NCBI GenBank assembly: GCA_036971715.1
Contig: JAVHJL010000008.1
Location: 62,001 to 126,000, forward strand
Length of the DNA stretch: 64,000 bases
Origin: Arthrobotrys musiformis
Lineage: Eukaryota; Ascomycota; Orbiliomycetes; Orbiliales; Orbiliaceae
Direction: 5' to 3'
Below, one piece after another: positions 22,395 through 33,740 of the stretch (its first letter is position 1; the number at the start of each line of letters is the position of its first letter). Under the pieces are notes generated by a model, which was given only the letters and a program-made list of their open reading frames with translations, searched no databases and was not told the DNA's origin. A program made the position numbers and the translations under genes.

Positions 22395-24340
22395 TTACAT
22401 ACCAGCGGCACCTATACCACTCTGTGGGTTGGCTCCCGTGGCCCCCGGCGCTACGTATCTCGGATGACCTTGATCTATTGCCAAATTGATAATATCCTGC
22501 CTCGACTTCGGGCACGGAGGCAAAGATTTCCCGTCTTTCGTAGCTTGATAGAAATCCATAATCGAATAAACACCCCATCCGCGGTCAACCAATGTTTGAA
22601 CCTCTTCGTCGGGCTCGTCGTTTGGGAATTTCAAGAAACCTTGCACGCAGTTTGCATAGATTTCATACCGCTTGTCTGCTAGGTCTCTTCGAGATTTGCT
22701 CATCTTTTTCAACTTTATAGGCGCTGGGTTGAGCCCCGTTGAGGAATTCGGCCTGAGCATTGCAGTTTCCTCGTCACCGCCTTGCCCCTGGGGGACTAGT
22801 TGGTCACTATCAGCAGCATCCGACCGCGGTTGTTCTGAATCTATAGCGAGTTCCCCACTCCTGAACTCTGGCGTATGAAGCTGGTCAAAGCTGCCAATTC
22901 CATCGGGGTAGAGGTTCGGTGGCGGGACCAGTAGCTCGTTGGGAATATCCTCTTCCGCCACGTCACTGCTTATATCGACCGCAGGAGCGGTTACAGTGAC
23001 GCCCCCCTCACCTCCCAGGGTGTAATAGGTACCAAAATCTTCCGCCTCAATTTGTTCGAGGATTTGGTCCATGTTCTCTTTTTGCAATATTGTTTGCTTG
23101 AAGATACTCGGTTTTTTAAGCTGAGACACTGATACCCGGGGTTCGAAAATATCATCCTCTAGGATATCATCCTCTCCTTGTGGAATGAAAATGGATGTAT
23201 CTCTTGATATCGCCTGGTACTCTGGTTGAAGCCTCCTATGCGACGAGAATGGGTCCGTCATGCCATCCACCGGTCCATCGTCCATGTTCAGTGGAGGAAT
23301 CTCGATGGTCGGTCCCTGCCTCCTACGTCTGCCCAATAGCCTGCCTACACCTTCAGCGGCGGCTTTGCAGATCCTCCCGACTCCGCAAAAGCCAAATCGG
23401 GGCTTCGAGAGTCTGTTGAGCTCAGTTGCTTTATCTATATGGGAAATGTCTTCCTGCAGTTTATCGGCCTCGTTTTTACCATACGGTTCGATAATCTCTG
23501 TGAATCCTAAGCTGGAGACGCGCAATTCGACAGGTGGTAGTGCGCCATATGTGGCGGCTTGGATGGGTGCTCGCACTAGCTCGTACAATCCGCTCGCCAT
23601 CCCAAGTTGGAACACGCTTTTCACTAAATATCGCAAATTAGTTAGGTTCGAGATTCTTATAGAATATTGAATTGGCGGGATATTTCTTACGATAGAGCTG
23701 CCGAGAGTTGGGGTTTGAGGGTCCATAGAATTCAAGAGTGTCTCCGACCTGTATAAAATCATCTGGTGCGTTCTTGTCTAGCTTTTGATAGACACCGTTT
23801 CGCTTGACCCGAAACCTTAGAATATATCTTATCAGCAATAAGATTCCCGGTAGCCATAAAGCGGAATGAGTAGGCTTACTCAGATCGATAAATCTTCCCA
23901 GGCTGCAAAATGCCAAAATGAAGCCTCTCTTCGGGCTCATAATTATTTGTAATACCGCCGATCCCAGAATCATATGCTCCACCGGTGAGTTGGATCAAGG
24001 TCTCGCCGGTGCTAGTCTCCATTTTTGGCGCCAGCTCCCAGTGCCACCCTGGGACCCCATCCGGACAACCTCTATCTCTAGGATCCACGAGGCTTAGACC
24101 CGGATCATAACCATCTAGGATCGACTCCATCTGCCAAGTTTGCGTGTTATGTTTACATACTTTATGTCTCCCATTAGAATACTATCTTTCTCCGAATTTT
24201 ATCTTTTTGGGGTGACAGCGAGGGCACATACGTCTTAGATTGGGGATGTTAGCTCCTTCCTTTCCTTTCGGTAGAGCAGTGATAACTAGACCAACCGCAT
24301 CATGGGCGGACAAACAGAAAAGCAAAGCCCTCAATACCAT
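22395..24340 (-). CDS. paralog C of a tandem family of predicted secreted proteins
   Basis: Four exons: 24340-24232, 24159-23880, 23815-23691, 23623-22395, giving 580 residues with intron phases 1, 2, 1. The start MVLRALLFCLSAHDAVGL is signal-peptide-like and parallels MSLRAL in paralog A. Exon 2 opens with LC, as in both paralogs, and has a second Cys about 30 residues on (DRGCPDG), then GWHWELAP. Exon 3 carries FRVKRNGVYQKL and VGDTLEFYGPSNP, aligning with exon 3 of A and B. Exon 4 starts LKSVFQLGMASGLY and includes GALPPVELRV, then an Arg-rich patch (GRLLGRRRRQG) and a long acidic tail ending in a Gly/Ala-rich stretch. No known domain recognised. The first exon lies outside the obvious frame at 24130; it is supported by phase, the branch site TTCTAATG and the match to its neighbours. 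Confidence 0.7.
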
Positions 24341-24793
24341 GGTCCCCCACCGCTGCATTTTGGATTTCAGCAACTTGGTATAAAAGATCCTAAGTGAATT
24401 CAGAATCAAATTTAGACAACAGGCTCGAGTAACGCCGATGTCACAACATGGCAGCATAAGGCGGAGGGCATGGCTATTACCTTCTCAGCCATTCCCACGC
24501 GGTAATAATTGCTTTCCCATTAGGACTAAGTAACAATGCCCTATCTCTGTTTCCGTACATCCCAGACCGGAAATTCGCTCAAAGAGGATAAACGGCTCAA
24601 ATATGCGGTCGCAACAATCCCCATACCTAGAAACTCATGACGTTCCTTCATACTACAACATCTTGGGTTGGTTTAGTGCGGCTAAATGTGCCCAATCGAT
24701 ATATAAACAGTAAAATTTGAAGTCCATAAAATTAATCTCGTACTAAAAGTTAAGTCGCAGATAGCTTAGGATTAAGTGACGGTCTAAGTAACA
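24341..24793. other. spacer between paralogs C and B
   Basis: 453 bp, no gene. Nearly the same length as the B-A spacer, as expected from tandem duplication of a gene-plus-spacer unit, though I see no obvious base-level identity. Confidence 0.5.
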
Positions 24794-26118
24794 TTAGTTC
24801 CCCTTTTTATCCTTTTGAACTGATTCAACTTCGAATCTCTCAAACGTCGGCCCTGGCTGGAAAGACCCGCCGTCGATATCAATGATCTCGTCATCTTCGA
24901 CAGTAATTTTCTCCTCGACATCCTTTGGCTTAGTGAAGTAGCTCTTGATGCCACCGGCCACTTTGCCTCCCGCTTTCCCGATACCTCCAGTCACTTTACC
25001 CAAGATACCCCTTCCGACATTCCCAAACATGCTAAATTTTCCTTGTTCGGGGAACATCTGTTCGTAAACCTTGTACTCGTCTTTGTCAATGTAATCGAGG
25101 TTAATACCCTCTTTGTCATTTTTCTGTTCTTCGAAGGTGGAGGGTTTGTTCTTCCTGGGGTCGGCGATGATGCGAAATTCGACTATGGGTGTGGTTTTTG
25201 TGACTGGCAATGCAGCACCACGTCCGATATGCCAGTAACTACCAACGCCGCCGAAATTTTGTACTATATCAAATTTAGTGTCAAGTGATTTGAGAAATTT
25301 AAAATGAAGCCCTAGAATTTTTCTGTGCACTTACGTCTCAAGACACGCTGGTCATCCTTGGTTCCTCCGATGCCAACGAAATCCAAAAGATCAGCGTTCT
25401 TCGCAGCTACGCTGTCGCTGAGAGCTAAATTCTTGCCATTCCTCACAAGAGTGAAACTATTTTGATGTGATAAAGTCAGACTTTCGAACTCACTAACGCT
25501 CGTCATATTGATGCTAAAGTACTATTCGAAAAAGTAAATGACTTACGGAGCGTCAACAAAGTTACCCTCATTATAACCATAAGAAAAGAAGGTATTCTGA
25601 ATACTCGAGTCGTACGTAATCACCGGTCTGGGCTTCTTTGCCCCCGTGGATTTGTCAAGTACGGGTTGTGAATCGGTGCCAGTGAGATAGAATCTACTAA
25701 TTTCCTCTCCAGGGTCTAGATGTCTATCGCCAGGGATTTGGAAGGTCCATTGCGTGGCGGCATCGCCGTCTTCTTCGCGGCAGCTTCCGGATATATCCAC
25801 CGCGTAGATACCCCACCTTGCACCTTGCTTTGGGTGGCACACTGCGGGTTATAGTATCAAAATTTATAAGTTGTCAGCCAAGTCGTACGTTTGTGTATGG
25901 CAGAGTGCATGCGTAGCGGTGAATGGGAGCTAGTTAACTTTGCGTGGCTTAGATTCAGGACTATCGTTCTACTTACAAAACCAACTTGGGGCCAATCTCC
26001 CCGTCGGTTGCGATTGCTCCTTCGCTTTATCGTAGATTCCAATGACAAAGCCGGAAGCTAGAGATGCGAAAGTCTGCAGGAACCCAAGAGTTTGAGCTGT
26101 GCTTAGTTGGCGGACCAT
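24794..26118 (-). CDS. paralog B of a tandem family of predicted secreted proteins
   Basis: Four exons: 26118-25977, 25841-25547, 25456-25335, 25263-24794, giving 342 residues with intron phases 1, 2, 1, as in paralog C. The N-terminus MVRQLSTAQTLGFLQTFASL could be a weak signal peptide or anchor. Exon 2 begins LCHPKQGARWGIYAVD, with the second conserved Cys in SGSCREE, followed by QWTFQIPG (compare GWHWELAP in C). Exon 3 has FTLVRNGKNLAL and DFVGIGGTKDD. Exon 4 starts LQNFGGVGSYWHIGRGAALP and ends in a Gly/Lys-rich then acidic tail (GRGILGKVTGGIGKAGGKV). The long frame upstream starts at TTG (26304), so the ATG at 26118 was chosen. It lies 448 bp from A and 454 bp from C. Function unknown. 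Confidence 0.7.
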
Positions 26119-26565
26119 ATTGATTGCGATTGGGCTTCCAACTTTTAATGCCTTTATATAAGGAGCTTCTAGTTGACAGTACCGGGTGGTATCAAAAGTA
26201 GGAATCAACGTGGTACCTGCGGGCAAAAATTGGAATCTCGAAGGTAATAAGATATGTTGTTTTAGATATACATCGATTCCCACGCGAAATAATCGTGGGT
26301 ACAACCCTTCATGCGCACATATCCTTGTCCGGGGTTTGTCTCAATTGATATTTTGGGCTCTAATTGGAATTATATATCTCACTCGCCAAGTCTGGTCGAC
26401 TGGACCTTATGGCCGCCAACGTACGTACCCGGGGCCGCGTTTCCAACGTGGCTGTGGGGGGTAGACAGAATAAATTTGACCAGCGGTAATTAATAGCGTG
26501 GAGTGTAAGATACAAGTAACAAAAGTGACCTTTTCAATTTATGGGGATATTGATAGCTGGAGTCA
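26119..26565. other. spacer between paralogs B and A
   Basis: 447 bp with no supported gene. An upstream reading frame continuing to 26304 lacks an ATG. Confidence 0.5.
26152..26160 (-). promoter_or_regulatory. TATA-like box upstream of paralog B
   Basis: TATATAAAG on the minus strand about 35 bp before the chosen ATG. If used, the 5' leader would be very short, so either transcription starts close to the ATG or the match is chance. Confidence 0.25.
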
Positions 26566-28179
26566 TTAAATATTATTGTTTCCACTCAAAACTGACTCGG
26601 GGAGGAAGGGTGTGGCATTGATGGCCCCCTGCCCCAACTTTCTTCTAGCAGCTGCTCCTAATCCAGAAGGCTGCCGTAAATTACCGCTCTTGCTCGCTTG
26701 CTTGGGATTAGGGTCGAAGTCTTGAATCTGATTTAGAATTCCGGTCCCTTCTTCAGATCCTGCAGGAAATCCAGTGAAGACGTCATCCCCGTACCCAGGA
26801 GGGGTAAAAGGAGTAGATCCTAGGTTCAATTGAATGTCACTAGTGTCAAGCGTCGCCTCTTCTTGACTATTCATGAATAGTCTCTCGGTTATATCACTTC
26901 CTCCCAAAATTCGAGATATGTCCTCGTTCGTTTGGTAGGGATTAACCTGAAGATCCGAAGTGTGAAGCGTGCTTTCTTCCGTTTGGGGGTTATTATCACT
27001 GAAAGATCTTTGTGCTCCGTAGCGGGACCCTGCCGGTAATCTGTACGGGTCTTTGGGAGCAATTCCGGGGGGCATCAATCTGAAATCGTGCATTTTGTTT
27101 CCAGTAGACCAGTCTGCCTGTTCGATATAAATATCGCTCGCTTCCTGGCTTACCTCTGGGATACCCTCGTATCTCTGCCTTGGTGGCTTGGAGAATTTTG
27201 AGTTCGGTCCCGCCCACTCCCAAACTTCTGTGGTCGGGTTCAACACCGGAATTCCGGGATACTCATCAGAGGTATCTGTTTCATCGGACTCCTCATAGAC
27301 CGGCAAATCGCCTTGTCCGAGTTCCGGGTTCGGGGCGACCCGTAAGGTCATCGTTTGAGGTTCTATCGTTCGCTTGGTGGTATAAAATACGCCTCTCGGG
27401 TCGTCGCCTAAGCCGGCCATTACACCTCCTATTTAGAATTTGATGCTGTTAGGATGGGATTTTCGACTATAATTTTCCTCTAGCGCACGCCTTATCCCAC
27501 CATGGTCACCTACCTTCAAGTTTATACTGCCGTGGCTTGTTCATGGAACCGAAAAATACGAGGTGATCCCCCGGGCGAAGGCCCCGATTTCTCCCAGATA
27601 TACTCTGCGGAACCATGGGAGAGAATCTAAACGAATTATAATATTATGGCATTAGTTGGGGTGCCGATACAAGGAACTTATATGTGCACATATGTGGATG
27701 ATACTAACATTGCTTTTTGGAACCCTGGGTTCTTTCCCGGGCTACCTATCTTCAACGCCGATCGGGTTTTATCTTCAAGCATCATGATGGAGTCTCCGCC
27801 GACCGTCTCGAACGAGAAATACTCGAATTCGGGGTTGAAGTATACGCCAGGCGCTTCCTTGCGAGCCTGCCAGAAAGAGAGCCCCCCGAAGGGCTCGCAA
27901 CTTTCTTGCTGGTTATTAGCTAGTGAAACTATGTTCCCCATTGCTTTCACTCCATAGCATACTAATGATAATATTTGATTAGCCCCCGCTCGAGATCGTA
28001 CGCTCACATGAAGCAACTGAAGTCTGAGGAAACGACAAGTCTCTACATGAATACACCGAGCCATAGTATGGACTCCGGTCGGTTGTGAAAAATCCCTCCA
28101 GAAAAATAGCGGCGGCAAGACTTCCATGAACCTGTAAAGTGATAATCTGGGCCGAAACCCAGAGAGCCCGAAGTGACAT
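26566..28179 (-). CDS. paralog A of a tandem family of predicted secreted proteins
   Basis: Four exons: 28179-28008, 27961-27705, 27604-27514, 27428-26566, giving 460 residues with intron phases 1, 0, 1. The first intron is only 46 nt, with branch site GCTAATC. MSLRALWVSAQIITLQVHGS is a plausible signal peptide. Exon 2 opens LCYGVKAMGN, with the second Cys in QESCEPF. Exon 3 holds GLRPGDHLVFFGSMNKPRQY, whose GDHLVFFG matches GDTLEFYG in C. Exon 4 begins GGVMAGLGDDPRGVFYTTKR and continues with a Pro/Ser/Asp-rich, apparently disordered tail of about 285 residues in which a TLHTSDLQVNPY / TLDTSDIQLNLG unit occurs twice. The frame from 28191 begins at GTG; the ATG at 28179 is used. Function unknown; it is the family's most diverged member here. 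Confidence 0.68.
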
Positions 28180-28264
28180 TTTCCTTCTCACGGTGATCTT
28201 ATCTACTCAAGTAGTTTACCGGCGAGTGAGATTTCAAGCCCGTGGGTACTGGGTTTGGCACTAG

Positions 28265-28294
28265 ATTCGAATATTCGAATATCGATATCGATAT
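28265..28294. promoter_or_regulatory. two overlapping 16-bp palindromes upstream of paralog A
   Basis: ATTCGAATATTCGAAT (28265-28280) and ATATCGATATCGATAT (28279-28294) are each perfect inverted repeats and overlap by two bases, 86-115 bp before the paralog A ATG. The placement suits binding of dimeric transcription factors, but no particular factor is assigned. Confidence 0.4.
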
Positions 28295-29209
28295 ATCTAG
28301 CACCGACGCCTTCAAGGTTGCAGGTTTCTTGCCACAATCTTTATCGCCGCAAACGCATGACATCTGCTTCCCGGTATCCGGTATGTACTATGGAAACGCA
28401 TGGAACGGCGCTCCATTTTGAGAGAGAAGTTTCGCGCACTGTCGTAGCTTAGAATGGGAGACTTCTCACCCGTGTTATTTTTGGCTGGGTCTTCTATGTG
28501 GCTGGAGATTTCGTTTGTCCTACTTCCTTTTACCTCTTTTGGCGACATTCGGTGAAATTCGTTAGTGATGAAGTATACGCAGGCAAGGAATTATAGCACA
28601 GGAACAACACACATTCTTATAGCTACAGACATATGTATACATGTCAGTCACGACTTCGTGATCACGCAAAGACACGGATTACCTTTGCAGTTGCTGCTTT
28701 TGATCACTACATAAGGTATACATAGAAGCGTTAGTAGTGATATTGACCCGGCTCTGCGGCTCTGCAATCACATAATTCTCCCACGAGCTCATAATCGTGC
28801 AAACCTTCAAAGCTTCGCAACCCCCAAAGCCCTGATTATGCATGTACGAGAGTTTTGCCGTTTTGGGGCTTTGATTTGAGGTTAGCTTTACACTAGGAGA
28901 TGCTAGCTCTTGAGCTACATCTATACCAGTATTGATAGAGGCTTTTATAACCCAGAATAGTCCCCACACGCCTAATTTTCAAATCCTAATATCCGGGCAA
29001 TGCTTGAGTCTTGTACAAATGATATAGGGAATGTAGATTTCTGTTGTAAGCGAATAGTGTTCCCTTTTGATCTACGCGCTGTTCGCTGGTCTCGCGCTGT
29101 CGCCCCACATATATATATGTCTGCTATATATGTGTGTGTCTATGCATATTACAACAATTTTCCCGGTTGAAAGCACTTTCTGCTTCCCCCTTTAAGCAAG
29201 AAGAACCTG

Positions 29210-29325
29210 TTCTGAACCCGAAAGCTTTGATTTAAAGCCGAATCTCAGTTCCAGATCCGAGTCTCGGTCTCGAGCTCCGAACCCGAACCCGACTCCGAAT
29301 CGGAGCCCGAACCTGTAACCGAATA
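29210..29325. repeat. degenerate CCGAAC/CCGANTC-type short tandem repeat
   Basis: Repeating near-hexamers such as GAACCCGAACCCGACTCCGA and AGTCTCGGTCTCGAGC. On the minus strand it reads as a Phe/Gly/Arg pattern, which is a by-product of the six-base period and not evidence of a gene. Confidence 0.5.
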
Positions 29326-29578
29326 AAAGCGGACATGCACAAATATTGCAAATAACTATACCCAACCCATCGGTTACCTTTACCATGGGCTTGGGAAAAG
29401 AGCCCCAGATTCTAGAAGACGATGTATCTATAGGGATCTACATGCGTCTACCAAGTTGAGGAGTCTGGCGACGAGACAATGCGTCTATATGCATCTCTTG
29501 TCGCTTCTTCTCGCCTATTTTTCCTAATGTTTGTCAACACATTGTTGTATTTTTCTGCCCAAGGTTTCGAAAGTTTCA

Positions 29579-29640
29579 TTTGAGATCGAGGTAGAGTTCA
29601 AGATAGAGTTTATTGTGGAGTACGATGTGGAGCTCAAGTC
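29579..29640. repeat. degenerate six-base-period repeat, GAG(A/G)T-rich
   Basis: GAGATCGAGGTAGAGTTCAA, then GATAGAGTTTATTGTGGAGT and similar. The six-base period makes an alternating Glu/hydrophobic frame on the plus strand; no start or domain supports a gene. Confidence 0.4.
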
Positions 29641-29758
29641 CTCAACGACTTTCCGTTACATGTATATATACAGATACAACCCCATCGCTCCGAATAATAC
29701 GTACGGTATATAAATAACTTAATAGGCTGAATCGATAAAGCCAGTTGTCGCCAGGATG

Positions 29759-29788
29759 TTGTCTCGTAAACCAGAACTCGCCGAAGCC
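29759..29788 (+). repeat. dispersed TTGTCTCGTA repeat, copy 3
   Basis: TTGTCTCGTAAACCAGAACT followed by CGCCGAAGCC. Closest to copy 4 at 63584, sharing the first 17 bases and the GCCGAAG ending. Confidence 0.5.
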
Positions 29789-29957
29789 AAGATCTATATG
29801 CTGCACTGTAGTATTACGTCGAAGTTACAACCTGCCGAATCGCGGAATGTGCACAGATGGCGAATTGTATACGTATGTACGGAGCATCTCTAGGACTATA
29901 TTTAATTTTATAGCTTAGGTGGCGGGGGGAAAATATAAAGAGAAGACTGTCGATACC

Positions 29958-29964
29958 TATAAAA
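29958..29964 (+). promoter_or_regulatory. TATA box of the aldo/keto reductase gene
   Basis: TATAAAA about 105 bp before the ATG at 30067, a normal distance for a fungal core promoter. Confidence 0.45.
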
Positions 29965-30066
29965 TCCAATACCACCTCAGCATTGGCAATAATCAGTTTA
30001 GCAGCTCATCAAGCGTTTCTACCATTGAAACTACTTTATAAACTCATATTGATACCAGCTTTTAAA

Positions 30067-31368
30067 ATGTCTATGTTTAACCCCCTCGAAAAGCCAAAGT
30101 CCAAGCTGGCGCGGTACCGTCTCCTGGCACCGACCGCCTCCGTTCGAGTCTCTCCAATTGTGTGTAGACTGCCCTGTTTCCAAATTCACTTTTCAAAAGC
30201 TGGCCCCCTAATAAAGGAATTTAGTGCTTCGGCGGGATGAACATCGGTACAGCGTGGAATTCTTTTATCGGCACCATGGACAAAAAAACTAGTTTCGAAC
30301 TCCTGGATGCCTTCTACACTGCTGGCGGTAATTTTATCGACACATCCATCAACTATCAAGACGGTGAATCCGAGTCGTGGATAGGTGAATGGATGGAGCA
30401 ACGTAACAACCGTACCGAAATGGTCATCGCAACGAAGGTTACAACTAGCTATCGGTATCAAGACCTCAAAAAGGGTGGCGTCTATATCAACAGCGTCGGA
30501 AACTCAACAAAGAATATCCATGAGTCTGTCCGAGTCAGCTTGGAGAGATTGAAGACCGATTATATTGATTTACTCTATATTCACTGGTGGGATTATACCA
30601 CATCAGTGGAAGAGCTGATGCAAACGCTTAATGTGCTGGTCAAGCAGGGGAAAGTCTTGTACCTGGGCATTTCGGATACCCCGGCGTGGGTGGTTACCAA
30701 AGCGTATGCCCTCATATATTCCTCTCTATCATTGAATGACTTCGGTCATATGAAGGTGCTGTTTTGCTGAAATATGAAATAGGAACGAATATGCACGTGC
30801 CAACGGCCTTAGAGGGTTTAGTGTTTACCAAGGCCAATGGTCCGCCGCAAACCGCGAGTTTGAGCGTGATATCATCCCGATGTGTCGTGCTGAGGGTATG
30901 GGTATCTGCCCCTGGGGTGCATTAGGCGGTGGTAACTTTCGCCTTCCAGAAGAGCGCGAAGCAATGGAGAAATCTGGCGATAAGGGCCGTGCATGGGGAG
31001 GCCTCGGATTCGAAGGTAGCCCCACGCATAAGGCCGTCACACCCATTCTCGCGAAGATTGGTAAAGCCAGAGGGCTCGGTATCACGGGTGTAGCTCTAGC
31101 ATACGTTTGTTCAAAGACACCATACGTCGTCCCGCTCGCCGGGGGTAGAAAAATTTCGCATTTGGAGGAGAATATTAAGGCCATTGGCGTTGTTTTGACG
31201 AAAGAGGAGATTGAGGAAATCGGGAGTGCCTATGAATTTGTGCTGGGATTTCCACATGATTTTTTGGGGAAGAGAGCGGAGAGGGGGCATGCCGGGCTTG
31301 ATAGCGTCTCGTGGTTAGACTGGCCAGTGTGGGAGCAGCCTATTAGCATTACAGATCACGACGAGTAA
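30067..31368 (+). CDS. aldo/keto reductase, aryl-alcohol dehydrogenase (AAD) type
   Basis: Predicted 385-residue NADPH-dependent oxidoreductase, family AKR9-like, which reduces aromatic or aliphatic aldehydes to alcohols. Exons: 30067-30159, 30225-30703, 30783-31368, in phase. The short first exon encodes the typical start MSMFNPLEKPKSKLARYRLL and joins RVSPI to CFGGMNIGTAW. The catalytic set is visible: D70 and Y75 in FIDTSINY, K102 in MVIATKV, H151 in LLYIHWWDY. The C-terminal cofactor region includes GICPWGALGGGNF, VPLAGGRKISHLEENIKAIG and a final WLDWPVWEQP. Cytosolic, no signal peptide. The family is often near lignin or secondary metabolism genes, but no such neighbours are here. Confidence 0.92.
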
Positions 31369-33740
31369 GCTAGGAATAAGTTAACAGACAAAGTTGCCGC
31401 CTTTCTGCCAAGTCTAACGCTTGCAAGATTTCGGGTGTAAAATAGAGACAGCGAACTAAGCTTGTTAAACTAGAATTTTCCATTAACGTGCTCTAAGGTG
31501 GCCTCCCAGCTGGGTCAGGTGTTCTATAGTACTGGGTTGCGCAATTGCGAGCTAGCAATCTTAAGATTGTCTCCAAATTTAAAGCTGGCGTGCGCCCCGG
31601 TGCACCGTGGCCCCGTATCTGCGCAAATCTACGCGTTGATGTTGCATTTTTGATAACAACATTTGGGCTGAGAATTTCGATCCCGCTGGTGCTGGTGTGC
31701 GCACTATAGCACTGGGATGGCTTTGTATCAAGTTAGTGTGGTCAAATATTAGTCTATGTTTCTAATGGATATCTGGGTACAGAGAAACTTCGATCTCGAC
31801 GTTGTATAGCTCTTCGTTCCAATTTCACCTCCAAGTACTTAATTATAAGTGGCAGGTTGTGATTTTGGCAGCTACAATCTCAAAGGATCGAACCGAGATT
31901 GTTCATCGGCAATCTATAGCCACCCCAGCGAAAAGGGATAGCTTGATCACATGGGCAAACCTCAGCTTGACTGTCGACAGCTGTCTAATATGGAATCTGG
32001 CCCGACCGTGTAACATGCACTGAATTAATTTCCCCACGCAAAGGAACTCCGATGCAATGCAAGGGTGAAATCTAGATATCTTATTGTCTTGGCATGATGC
32101 GTGGGCAGCATTCTTGGTCCATGGGACGACCCGGTGGCTGGGATGCCGCTGATAGCCAGCCGAGCTGACCAGGATCACATCTAACTATGAGATTCCTTCC
32201 AGCTTGCAAATTTAATTTACATAGCGAAAGTAGTCAGATTTCGGTGGCCAGTTTGTGATTGTATACTTTTATTGAGACCCTTTGCATTGTTTTCGAGATC
32301 TAGATCTTCCGAGGGAGAGGTCGGTGTGACAAGCGTCTGCCGAAAAATTAAGTAAAAGGGGGCTTTCCCGGTCATCAACAGGAATGTTGCTCCTGCATGC
32401 AGGTCCACGTCTGTTGTCACACGGGATGTCGATATTCCTAATAACTATGCCAAATTGATATGTGCACAGCATATGGGAGAGATTGCAGGCTCGATGGGTA
32501 TGTTCTCGACCTTCAAAGCTCGGGTCATGATATCACCTCCATGGGAAAGATGGTCTAAACCTTCTTTGGTATAGCCGATTGCAAAAATGCCGTGCCATGC
32601 CAGCATGATGCACAGAGCTTCAACCACAAACTGACGGTGGGCTCAAGGCTATTTTTTAGTGCCTCCTCTGGCCGAAACCTAGCATGAACATCAGCTGAAT
32701 TGATCAAAACCCAGATAGGCCAACAGCTAGCGCCGGGACAATAGATCGACTTTGCATCTGCATATAATAGCAGCCAATATGCTGCAGACTCAAGGCTCCG
32801 CAACCCAATGACACGGATGTCATGGATGGTTTCGAGGTTGGCTGATCACAGATGGGCTGAGTTGGGCAAACGGGCGAATCAGCGTCGTTTGAATAGCCAA
32901 TATCGTTACGGATACTTTGGAGCAGATCCACGGGCCGCATCGAATCTGGCGAATCAATTCTCCGAGTTCCAAATTTATGATCAGATATAAAAATGAAGCG
33001 AGGGGAAGAGGCATGGAAGGCAGAAAGAGAGGAAAGAGGAGCCGTGACGTTGATCGACCAGCTGCAGTAACGTTCATGATCCAACGAGGCTAACATGTTA
33101 ACAGTGCACCGCACTGGCAGTTTCCGCTGGGAACACGTTAGAGTCCTTATGCATGCATGCAAATGGCCACAACAGCCATCACATTTCGATTCGATCCATT
33201 CCAGCTGGCTCAGAGTTGCACAGCTAATTAATTGCGCTCTCATGAAAGTTGACTAGTTGTGCACAGCTGTAGCACTGAACTAACCCCCTAGTTAAGTCGC
33301 GGCTTGCGCAGATCGATCAAATGGAGATGCCTGTACATGTATATATAAACAAGCCCGGGCCACCTAGCCTCGAAATTTCGAATTCTTTGCACAACCCGTC
33401 GAGAGATTGTATTTTCCTCACACAATATCGATGTAACACACATCATCTCCCGATCATCGATCTTCTCGACTAATTGGATCACAGCTCAGCGGGCTTCACC
33501 AACGCTGGAAAAGTTACAACACCGACAACGCAGTTTCACCCAACAATTACCAATTTCTCGTCGTGAAGTATCCGGGTATTACTCGATACTCTAAAAGAAA
33601 AAAAAACTAATTCCGCATAGAGAAATCATTCGGATAAATCTCCATCTCGCGGAGGTGAAGGGAAAACTTAAAGGAGAAACATAGGACCTTCCCGCCCTTC
33701 TAGAAGAACCTTTTTTCGAATTTTGTCTCAGATTGCCTCG
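31369..33740. other. intergenic, no supported gene
   Basis: About 2.4 kb. Overlapping short frames on both strands (32204-33243) show no domain features or consistent splicing. The last 400 bases form the promoter of the IF-2B-family gene, with a short A tract near 33597. Confidence 0.45.

Larger units (their letters stand above)
28180..30066. other. intergenic with simple repeats and repeat copy 3
   Basis: No supported gene. Contains the palindromes described separately, a degenerate six-base repeat (29210-29325), a second periodic stretch (29579-29640), repeat copy 3 (29759) and a TATA box before the aldo/keto reductase. Confidence 0.5.

Noticed and set aside
24130..24130. ATG at 24130 as start of paralog C
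   Set aside because: It lies inside exon 2; starting there loses the signal peptide and the LC exon start found in both paralogs.
27900..28127. Longer start for paralog A from an ATG at 28127 in another frame (MEVLPPLFFWRDF)
   Set aside because: Reads through the 46-nt intron and lacks the LRAL signal peptide shared with paralog C.
29192..29386. Phe/Gly/Arg-repeat minus frame
   Set aside because: Direct result of a degenerate six-base repeat.
30825..31184. 119-codon minus frame opposite the aldo/keto reductase, and similar frames opposite the other genes
   Set aside because: Lie wholly within well-supported exons on the other strand.
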